Origin: an uncultured Parvimonas sp.
GTDB lineage: Bacteria; Bacillota; Clostridia; Tissierellales; Peptoniphilaceae
Assembly (NCBI GenBank): GCA_902470455.1
Contig: CABRGI010000007.1
Location: forward strand, 1-12,471
DNA length: 12,471 nucleotides
Direction of reading: 5' to 3'
Numbering within the stretch: the stretch's first letter is position 1; each line of letters begins with the position of its first letter. Shown piece by piece: positions 7,877 to 12,471 of the stretch. The translations under genes were made by a program, and so were the position numbers. Under the pieces are notes generated by a model, which was not told the DNA's origin, ran no database searches, and saw nothing but the letters and a program-made list of their open reading frames with translations.

Positions 7877-9241
7877 CTAAACCATTTTTTTAGGGTCAAC
7901 AATTTGATCAAATTCTGACTCTGTTAAATAACCAAAATGCAAAACTGCTTCTTTTAATGTTGTATTTTCCTTAAAGGCATACTTTGCACATTGACTTGCC
8001 TTATCGTATCCGATATATGGATTAAGTGAAGTTACAAGCATTAAAGACTCATTCAAATATTTTTCTACAACTTCTCTATTTACTTTTATTCCTCTTACAC
8101 AGTTTTTAACAAAAGATTCCATAGCATCTGAAAGTAAATTTACAGATTCTACAAAACTGTATATAATAACCGGCATATAAACATTAAGCTCAAAATTTCC
8201 TTGAGATGCAGAAAAACTTATCGTAGTATCATTTCCTAAAACTCTTGCACAAACCATTGTCAAGGCTTCTATTTGAGTAGGATTTACCTTTCCTGGCATA
8301 ATTGAACTTCCAGGTTCATTTGCAGGAATTTCAATTTCTGAAAAACCGCAACGTGGTCCACAAGCTAAAAATCTTATATCATTTCCAATCTTTAATAAAT
8401 CCATTGCTAATGCCTTAATAGCTCCATGAGAAACGACAACTGCATCTTTCATTGTCAATGAATGGAAGAAATTTTCAGCAGGTTTGAATTCTTTTCCTGT
8501 TATCTTTGAAACATATTTTGCAACAATATTTTTAAAGTTTTCTTTAGTATTAATACCTGTACCAACTGCAGTTGCTCCAAGTGAAATTTCTAAAAGTCCC
8601 TTTCTTGTATATTCAATATATTCCAAACATTTTTCTATAGAATATCTATAACCGCTGAACTCTTGAGAAATCTTAATAGGCACAGCATCTTGTAAATGTG
8701 TTCTACCAATCTTTATAACATCGCTATTCGCTTCTTCAAAAGCCTTAAAAGCTGAAATCAATGTTTTCATTGACGGAATAAGTTTTCTGTCAATAACATC
8801 TAAACAAGCTATATGCAAAGCTGTTGGAAAAGTATCATTTGAACTTTGAGATTTATTTACATCATCATTTGGGTGGATTAAAGTCTTACCGGCCTTTTGA
8901 TTTGAAAAATTTGCAATAACCTCATTCAAATTCATATTTGTTTGTGTACCGCTACCAGTTTGATAAACAACAAGTGGAAAATGTTCATCAAGTTTTCCAC
9001 TAAAAATTTCCTCAACAGCATTTTCTATTGCAGAAAATTTTTCCTTGTTCAAGTCACCAAGCTCGTAATTAGCCATAGCACAAGCATACTTAACAGTAGC
9101 CATTGCTCTTATAACTTCGGTTGGCATCTTATAATCCCCAATTTTGAAATTTTCAAAACTTCTTTGTGTAGTTGCACCCCAAAGTTTATCACTTTCTACC
9201 TTTATTTCTCCGATAGAGTCTTTATAAACCTTATAACTCAT
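7877..9241 (-). CDS. fumC: Fumarate hydratase class II
   Basis: The protein has 454 residues, normal for class II fumarase, an iron-independent tetramer that interconverts fumarate and malate. Motifs: GSGTQTNMNLNEV (96-108), PNDDVNKSQSSND (124-136), GRTHLQDAVP (179-188) with His182 of the active site, GPRCGFSEI (295-303) and the SS loop GSSIMPGKVNP (311-321) with catalytic Ser312. The THLQ form and the PTQIEA sequence after the loop are typical of fumarases and separate it from the adjacent aspartase. I chose the ATG at 9241 because GGAGGG lies 6 bases upstream; a longer in-frame version from 9283 has no such site and adds a tail absent from the family. It is the first gene of a fumC-aspA operon. 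Its leader is long (about 240 bases from the upstream promoter) and contains duplicated dyads. Confidence 0.94.
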   Translation of the reverse strand: MSYKVYKDSIGEIKVESDKLWGATTQRSFENFKIGDYKMPTEVIRAMATVKYACAMANYELGDLNKEKFSAIENAVEEIFSGKLDEHFPLVVYQTGSGTQTNMNLNEVIANFSNQKAGKTLIHPNDDVNKSQSSNDTFPTALHIACLDVIDRKLIPSMKTLISAFKAFEEANSDVIKIGRTHLQDAVPIKISQEFSGYRYSIEKCLEYIEYTRKGLLEISLGATAVGTGINTKENFKNIVAKYVSKITGKEFKPAENFFHSLTMKDAVVVSHGAIKALAMDLLKIGNDIRFLACGPRCGFSEIEIPANEPGSSIMPGKVNPTQIEALTMVCARVLGNDTTISFSASQGNFELNVYMPVIIYSFVESVNLLSDAMESFVKNCVRGIKVNREVVEKYLNESLMLVTSLNPYIGYDKASQCAKYAFKENTTLKEAVLHFGYLTESEFDQIVDPKKMV

Positions 9242-9247
9242 CAAGAA

Positions 9248-9253
9248 CCCTCC
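9248..9253 (-). promoter_or_regulatory. Ribosome binding site that sets the fumC start
   Basis: Minus-strand GGAGGG, then TTCTTG, then ATG at 9241. It overrides the in-frame ATG at 9283. Confidence 0.8.
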
Positions 9254-9351
9254 TATATTTTTACTTTTTTTATTAAAATTCATTAAACTATAATAAAAAT
9301 ACTCATTCTATATAATTAAAACATAATTTCTTTTTGATTATTTTTTATGAA

Positions 9352-9500
9352 AATTATGATTAAATTAATATAGTTTTGATGATTAAACTCACCTATACTA
9401 TTATACCATAATTTCTATTTAATAACTATTCTAATGTAATTATGGTGAAATTAATATAGTTTTCCCATTGTGCGTAAAACTATATTAATTATACCACAAT
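9352..9500. repeat. Duplicated inverted-repeat module upstream of fumC
   Basis: Two related units of about 62 bases, 9352-9413 and 9438-9500, start 86 bases apart. Their left arms (9352-9377 and 9438-9463) match at 24 of 26 positions and share AAATTAATATAGTTTT. Each right arm is an inverted relative of the left (9393-9413 and 9476-9500). In the second unit the arms form a perfect 15-bp stem, 9449-9463 with 9476-9490, around a 12-base loop. Each right arm also holds a TGGTATAAT extended -10 on the minus strand, so the promoter and its dyad seem to have been duplicated together. Confidence 0.75.
9400..9408 (-). promoter_or_regulatory. Second (proximal) fumC promoter, extended -10
   Basis: The minus strand has TGGTATAAT, a perfect extended -10. 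The -35 is poor (TAGTTA at 9423-9428, 17-base spacer), which an extended -10 can tolerate. It lies in the right arm of the first copy of the duplicated module. Confidence 0.5.
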
Positions 9501-9517
9501 CTTAGACATTTTGTTAA
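9488..9517 (-). promoter_or_regulatory. Distal fumC promoter
   Basis: On the minus strand TTAACA (9512-9517), an 18-base spacer ending in TGG, and TATAAT (9488-9493). The predicted start near 9481 lies inside the right arm of the perfect 15-bp inverted repeat, so most of that hairpin would sit at the extreme 5' end of the fumC transcript. Confidence 0.6.
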
Positions 9518-9742
9518 TTTTTTGTTAGTAAATAATAAAATAACAATATCTTCTTATAGTTTACAACTGTTTCATATTTGATTGAGTTTAGACTAAATAG
9601 GAAAACTTAACTTTTATCATTTCTTTTGTAAATACTATTGCTTACAAATAGCAATAGTTGAGATTTTCACAGTCGATTGTACTCAAATCAAAGATTTGAA
9701 TAATCTTTCCGTCAGACCTACTTTTGTTTACAAGTAATAGTT
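9518..9742. repeat. Gene-free block with small hairpins and degraded repeat copy
   Basis: No reading frame is supported. A 9-bp stem (9634-9642 with 9650-9658, ACTATTGCT/AGCAATAGT) is followed by TTGAGATTTTCACAGTCGA. A related string, TTACAAGTAATAGTTGAGAT, recurs at 9728-9747 just before the better preserved element, so the first looks like a decayed copy. A second stem, TCAAATC/GATTTGA, lies at 9683-9699. Confidence 0.55.
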
Positions 9743-10002
9743 GAGATCTCTCCATTCCGCTCCGCTACAGTCGAGATGACATGTTGGTGGCTTTTCTTTG
9801 CTAAGTGCTATGACGTGAACTATTTTGTTTCTATATTATATAATAATAAAATCATATTTGTATTTTCTTATATTATTTTGTATTTTCTAATATTTTAATA
9901 AATACTTTTTGATTCTATTTCCTTTTAACGTCTAGCTACTAAACGGAGATTTCCCCCTCATACGTCATCTTGAGCGTAACGTAGTGTAGTCGAAAGATCT
10001 CA
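9743..10002. repeat. Inverted pair of dispersed GTCATCT...GATCTCA repeats
   Basis: A minus-strand copy (9742-9780) and a plus-strand copy (9964-10002) both run GTCATCT...AGATCTCA over 39 bases and agree at 29 positions. Their inner part (GCGGAGCGGAATGG-like) is far richer in G and C than the surroundings. Elements of this style (GTCATC...GAGATC around a GC-rich core) occur between genes in several bacterial groups; I know the style but cannot name this family. The 183 bases between the copies are AT-rich and hold no gene. Confidence 0.65.
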
Positions 10003-10090
10003 TACTTTTGCTTTAGCAAAAGTAAATGTATCTACGATACATCAGTAAATTTGTTTTATTTATTTCAGAAATATTATTGCTTATAAGCAA
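10003..10090. repeat. Three consecutive small palindromes
   Basis: In order: a 10-bp stem around TT (10003-10024, ACTTTTGCT/AGCAAAAGT), a 7-bp stem ATGTATC-TAC-GATACAT (10026-10042), and a perfect 14-base palindrome TTGCTTATAAGCAA (10077-10090) followed by ATGAGATTTT, which echoes the GAGATTTT at 9660. They lie downstream of the leftward gene ending at 10104 and might help end its transcript, but none has a proper T tract on the minus strand. Confidence 0.5.
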
Positions 10091-10103
10091 ATGAGATTTT
10101 TAT

Positions 10104-10397
10104 TTATCTAAAAATTATATTTAAAGAATTACCTTTTATCTTAAAATCGACTAAGCTATAAAATTCATTCCATTTCTCTTCAATTCTATTTATTATATAT
10201 AATTTTTCAAAATCATCGGATAATTCTTGAGGAATTAACCAGCCAAAGAGAATATCAACCTCCATATCTTCATATTTAACCTGTTTACATTCTCCAAAGT
10301 CCAAGAAAAAAACTTTACTTTCTACATTAGCTAGTTCTTGTACTTTATTAAAAAACTTTAAAAATTTTTCTGTTTCACTAGTCCTTAACCCCTTCAT
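10104..10397 (-). CDS. Small protein of unknown function
   Basis: The protein has 97 residues with no signal peptide or membrane segment. It starts with a basic stretch (MKGLRTSETEKFLKFFNK), and the middle is acidic and aromatic (KYEDMEVDILFGWLIPQ, then DDFEKLYIINRIEEKWNEF). The end is short and beta-like. I do not recognise the family. The start at 10397 is supported by AAGGGG 7 bases upstream; extension to 10427 would need a TTG with no site. It lies 87 bases after the HD hydrolase gene on the same strand and may be read from the same promoter, although a hairpin separates them. Its left side borders the repeat block. Codon use is like its neighbours. Confidence 0.7.
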   Translation of the reverse strand: MKGLRTSETEKFLKFFNKVQELANVESKVFFLDFGECKQVKYEDMEVDILFGWLIPQELSDDFEKLYIINRIEEKWNEFYSLVDFKIKGNSLNIIFR

Positions 10398-10453
10398 ATT
10401 ACAACCCCTTTTTATTATGATAAACAATACGAATCAACTCGATGATAATAGAA

Positions 10454-10484
10454 AAGCAATCATAAAATGAATTTATAATCGCTT
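10454..10484 (-). terminator. Possible weak terminator or processing hairpin
   Basis: A 13-bp stem with two G-U pairs (10472-10484 with 10454-10466) and a 5-base loop begins directly after the HD-gene stop codon. The tail on the minus strand is TTCTATTATC, a poor T tract, so it may only partly stop transcription or may stabilise the mRNA end. Confidence 0.4.
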
Positions 10485-10901
10485 CTAATTTTCTAAAATT
10501 TCAATAGCCTTTAAATATTTATTTCTTCTATTAATATCTTTTTTTGTTATTGTTTTTAATCTTTTTAAATTTGAATTATGCTTTAAATCTGACAATTTAA
10601 CTGCTAATGCTAATTTATTAGATTTTACTCTATTTATATATTCAAAATACTCTTCATTTGCACTATGTGTCAAAAGTAAAATGGCTTCCATTTGCTCCTC
10701 ATCTAAAAAACCAAAATCTTTAAAACTATATAAATCACTATCTTCAAGAACATCATGTAGTAAAGCGACAGTCTTTGCTCTTATTCCTTTTACTCCTAAT
10801 GCAACATTTATCGGATGAAAAATATAACATCTACCTGCCTTATCTTTTTGATTAATATGTGCCCTTAACATCATAAAAAATGCTTTAAATAATCTTAACA
10901 T
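10485..10901 (-). CDS. Small stand-alone HD hydrolase, MESH1/RelA-SpoT hydrolase-like
   Basis: The protein has 138 residues and consists only of an HD domain of the (p)ppGpp hydrolase type. Visible residues: His15 in the entry helix, DKAG (20-23), YIFHP with His29, the HD pair LLHDVLED (His49, Asp50, Glu53, Asp54), and VKLSDLKHN (Asp105, Asn109). These correspond to metal and catalytic positions of Rel hydrolase domains. The Arg of Rel that precedes KSGEPY is replaced by Asp20, as in many small HD proteins of this type, so (p)ppGpp may not be the substrate. There is no synthetase domain, so it is not a full RelA/SpoT. AAAGGAGG precedes the ATG. A metal-dependent hydrolysis of a nucleotide is likely; the substrate is inferred only. 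Confidence 0.82.
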   Translation of the reverse strand: MLRLFKAFFMMLRAHINQKDKAGRCYIFHPINVALGVKGIRAKTVALLHDVLEDSDLYSFKDFGFLDEEQMEAILLLTHSANEEYFEYINRVKSNKLALAVKLSDLKHNSNLKRLKTITKKDINRRNKYLKAIEILEN

Positions 10902-11084
10902 AATTCCTCCTTTATAAAGCTATACAATATTGTTATACCCTTTTTAAAGTGATGAATATATCTATTTATTTTTTATTATTTCTTTCAGAAATACAATCAT
11001 TGAAAAAAATGAATACCCTTATTGTTTTATAGCAAAATATTTCAATCCATAACACTTTTTCAATTCGTTTTATCCCCTCTTTTC
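10902..11084. other. Gene-free region upstream of the HD hydrolase gene
   Basis: It contains a 10-base palindrome ACAATATTGT (10924-10933) and, on the minus strand, GGGTATAAC (10932-10940), a possible -10 without a good -35. A short stem, ATTTCT/AGAAAT (10978-10992), resembles the TTTCAGAAATA at 10063-10073. A 29-codon GTG frame on the minus strand (11055-10966) has no supporting feature. Confidence 0.5.
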
Positions 11085-11141
11085 GACGTTAATTAAAGTC
11101 AACTTATGTGAGTCCTATAACTTACGTTAACTATTGTCAAC
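11085..11141. promoter_or_regulatory. Pair of operator-like dyads before the repressor remnant
   Basis: Two 19-base direct repeats (11085-11103 and 11123-11141), 38 bases apart, match at 15 of 19 positions. Each has the dyad GTTRAY-N4-GTCAAC, as in GTTAAC-TATT-GTCAAC at 11126-11141. Such paired sites are typical operators of XRE/CI-type repressors. The minus strand of the second holds TTGACA (11135-11140) with TATAGG 15 bases further, a possible divergent promoter. Confidence 0.5.
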
Positions 11142-11156
11142 ATTTTTATAAAAATA

Positions 11157-11185
11157 TTGATATTTTTTAACATTAATAGTATAAT
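11157..11185 (+). promoter_or_regulatory. Strong promoter of the XRE remnant and toxin gene
   Basis: TTGATA (11157-11162), 17 bases, TATAAT (11180-11185): nearly perfect for the main sigma factor. It lies 15 bases after the second operator-like dyad and about 18 bases before the former start codon. Confidence 0.8.
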
Positions 11186-11202
11186 ATAAAAAAGGTAATT
11201 TT

Positions 11203-11532
11203 ACGGATATATACTTAAAAATAAATCAAAGAAGACTTCTGTGAAGAATATCTCAAGACGAAATTTATTCTAAAATATGATATAACGATAGATATTCTAT
11301 AACAAAAATCTAAATTGAAAAAGTTGTTTTATGTATTTAAAAAGTATTGGATTTTATAAAAGTTTTAAAAATAACTTCTGATTATCTTATGAGATGGAAA
11401 GAAGATTCAAAAAATTTAAAGTCTCTTGAAGTTTTAGGCTTCTTTAGAATTAATAAAATTATTACTCATTTTGAAAGAGATAAATTTTCATAAAATAATT
11501 TAATTGAAATTCAAAATTTTATTATTATGTAA
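11203..11532 (+). pseudogene. Inactivated XRE-family (CI-like) repressor gene
   Basis: No open frame exists here, yet one frame read through its stops gives a clear XRE helix-turn-helix protein: INQRRLL-x-RISQDEIYSKI, then YNDRYSITKI, and later LDFIKVLKITSDYLMRW. These match the family pattern RRLELGLTQEEL, G-Y-(K)SRSSI-KIE and the YLMGW helix. Internal stops are TGA 11242, TGA 11278, TAA 11311 and TAA 11338. The second and third stand where Gly and Glu are expected. Translation would have begun at 11203, where ACG now stands 7 bases after AAAAAGG, so the ATG is also lost. No insertion or deletion is needed over 96 codons. A further TAA at 11491 is followed by a plausible last helix (NNLIEIQNFI) to 11532. 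The promoter and operator-like sites upstream remain. It probably regulated or neutralised the toxin downstream. Confidence 0.8.
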
Positions 11533-11564
11533 AACAAAAAATAAGAATAAAGAGAAATAGGATT

Positions 11565-12259
11565 ATGGATTATAAAAAAGAAGAAAATAAAGAAGAACTA
11601 ATAAAGTTTAAAAGAAAAAATATTAATAAATTATCTACTCAAATTGACAATCTTATAGAAAAAAATCAGAAAAAAGCAGCTTTGATTACTTATTGGATTA
11701 GTAGTTTTTCAAATTTTTTACAAAAAGAAACTACTTTTGACCCTAAGTATCTTCCCGTTTATAAGCAAGGAACATTAATAGAAGTGGATTTAGGATTTAA
11801 TGTTGGAAGTGAGCAAGGTGGATTACATTATGCAATAGTTTTAAATTCTAACGATAGAAAAAACAATCCTACACTTACTATAGTGCCATTATCTTCTATA
11901 AAAGAAAAAACAAAACTTAAAGAGTATGATGTTTTTTTAGGAAAGGAAATTCATAAATTAATTTTTGAAAGGTTAAAAACTCTTCATAGTGAAATAACAG
12001 AAAAGATTGAAACTTCAAAAAAGAAACTGATGAACAGGTAGATGAATGCTTTAAAATGTTAGATGTTATTGATGTTGGTTTTAAAAAAGTTACAAAATTA
12101 AAATTAGGTTCATATGCAATTATCAATCAAATTACTACTATTTCAAAAATGAGAATTAAAAATCCTTTAGATGAAGTAGGACATTTAAGCAATTTAGTTG
12201 TTTCAGATAAATATATGGAAGAAATACAAAAAAACATAAAAAAATATATAAAAATGTAA
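11565..12259 (+). pseudogene. PemK/MazF-family toxin gene with a -1 frameshift
   Basis: The first open frame (11565-12041) has an N-terminal helical segment (1-60) and then the start of a PemK/MazF domain: YKQGTLIEVDLGFNVGSEQG (66-85), GLHYAIVLN and NPTLTIVPLSS (101-111). The rest of the domain lies in the -1 frame (ETDEQVDECFKMLDVIDVGF, then LGSYAIINQITTISK) and ends at 12259. The frames meet at A AAA AAG (12017-12023); one lost A in an A7 tract explains the break. A joined product would have about 231 residues, normal for this phage- and plasmid-associated subfamily with HYAxVL in place of RPxxVI. MazF proteins are ribonucleases that cut mRNA. Loss of the C-terminal strands should inactivate it unless frameshifting occurs on the slippery site. 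The ribosome binding site is weak, and no antitoxin other than the XRE remnant is seen. Confidence 0.82.
12017..12023 (+). other. Slippery heptamer A AAA AAG at the toxin frameshift
   Basis: The heptamer lies in the exact phase for a -1 shift (codons TCA AAA AAG), the same sequence that works in E. coli dnaX and in some insertion sequences. No strong downstream hairpin or upstream Shine-Dalgarno-like stimulator is evident. Loss of one A from a longer run would create the same arrangement by chance. Confidence 0.5.
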
Positions 12260-12340
12260 AAAAGTTGTAAAAAATGCAAAAAAAGTTGTAAAAAATACAA
12301 AAAAAGTTGTAAAAAATGCAAAAAAAGTTATAAAAAATAT
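12258..12340 (+). repeat. 21-bp tandem repeat, about four copies
   Basis: The unit is AAAAAAAGTTGTAAAAAATG plus C, with variants TAC and TAT at its end and GTTAT in the last copy. Being 21 bases long it keeps frame. Read in the frame of the toxin C-terminus, directly after its stop TAA, it encodes repeats of KKSCKKC/Y to a TGA at 12341. It may be a lost C-terminal extension of the toxin or simple replication slippage. Confidence 0.85.
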
Positions 12341-12368
12341 TGATTTTGATTTTGAAATAGGGTATAAT
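12340..12368 (+). promoter_or_regulatory. Strong promoter for the terminal RNA
   Basis: TTGATT (12340-12345), 17 bases ending in GGG, TATAAT (12363-12368). The predicted start is near 12375. Confidence 0.75.
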
Positions 12369-12374
12369 AATAAT

Positions 12375-12468
12375 ACAACACGAGGGACAAACTGAGTTCC
12401 TCACTAACATTAGGACACGTCGTTTATTCGGCAAATAACTAAAACTCCCTATAATAGGGAGTTTTTTT
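12375..12468 (+). ncRNA. Short structured RNA: small RNA or attenuated leader
   Basis: About 95 bases lie between a near-consensus promoter and an intrinsic terminator, with no ATG inside. The sequence is less AT-rich than its surroundings. Visible pairing: a 7-bp hairpin GAGGGAC (12382-12388) with GTTCCTC (12396-12402), including one G-U; CTAA-CA-TTAG (12404-12413); and the terminator. AGGGA at 12383-12387 region could instead pair with TCCCT of the terminator arm (12446-12450), which would make a switch. I could not match it to a known riboswitch or small-RNA class. The gene that it might control lies past the window edge. Confidence 0.5.
12441..12468 (+). terminator. Intrinsic terminator of the terminal RNA
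   Basis: An 11-bp stem AAAACTCCCTA (12441-12451) and TAGGGAGTTTT (12455-12465), a 3-base loop and a T run. It ends either a small RNA or a regulated leader. Confidence 0.85.
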
Positions 12469-12471
12469 GTT

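Noticed and set aside
9284..10103. tRNA, rRNA or a hidden coding gene in the long gap
   Set aside because: No cloverleaf or rRNA-like segment and no frame of useful length; the region is explained by promoters, repeats and hairpins.
10966..11055. 29-codon GTG frame on the minus strand as a divergent cro-like gene
   Set aside because: Too short, no ribosome binding site and no helix-turn-helix pattern.
11203..11493. Stop-codon reassignment (UGA as glycine, UAA as glutamate) in the XRE gene
   Set aside because: Two stops fall where Gly and Glu are expected, which is suggestive, but the normal genes of the window end in TAA and TAG, the start codon is also lost, and other conserved residues are changed, so decay is far simpler.
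12258..12340. CRISPR-like array
   Set aside because: The repeats are 21 bases, directly adjacent and without unique spacers, so this is a tandem repeat.
12156..12434. Minus-strand Phe-rich frames over the tandem repeat
   Set aside because: The repeated Phe/Tyr/Cys sequence is only the complement of A-rich 21-bp repeats and the toxin gene; no ribosome binding site or family pattern is seen.

Overview
The window is very AT-rich, with short A/T-ended codons, strong AGGAGG-type ribosome binding sites and intrinsic terminators. It carries a PadR/DUF1700 operon, a Spx/ArsC-type thioredoxin-fold protein, a PepF peptidase and an anaerobe-style fumarase/aspartase pair. This points to a low-GC anaerobic Bacillota, possibly a Peptoniphilaceae genus such as Parvimonas. 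The genus is a guess from gene style, not a database result.

Layout. Bases 16-2503 hold a leftward operon: PadR regulator, DUF1700 multi-pass membrane protein, then a membrane-anchored protein of unknown function, with its own promoter and terminator. Bases 2856-5001 hold a rightward pair (YusI/ArsC-like protein and M3 oligoendopeptidase) ending in a strong terminator. Bases 5026-6383 hold a lipoprotein gene behind two inverted repeats, which converges on a leftward fumC-aspA operon (9241 to 6431) through a shared bidirectional terminator. FumC and AspA link aspartate, fumarate and malate.

Bases 9242-10103 contain no gene but are full of structure: a duplicated promoter/dyad module in front of fumC, then a block of dispersed repeats and small hairpins. 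Two leftward genes follow: a compact MESH1-like HD hydrolase (10901-10485) and a small unknown protein (10397-10104).

The right end (about 11085-12471) looks like a decaying mobile or phage-type module. It has a pair of operator-like dyads, a near-consensus promoter, and an XRE/CI-type repressor gene that no ORF finder will call: the ATG has become ACG and there are at least four in-frame stops, but no frameshift. Next comes a PemK/MazF-family toxin gene split by a -1 frameshift at an A-tract, then a 21-bp tandem repeat that continues in the toxin frame. The window closes with a strong promoter driving a roughly 95-nt RNA that ends in a terminator, either a small RNA or the attenuated leader of a gene beyond the edge.

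The most interesting material is therefore the concealed repressor-toxin module and the structured non-coding regions. The metabolic genes look ordinary. I found no clearly new multi-gene system.
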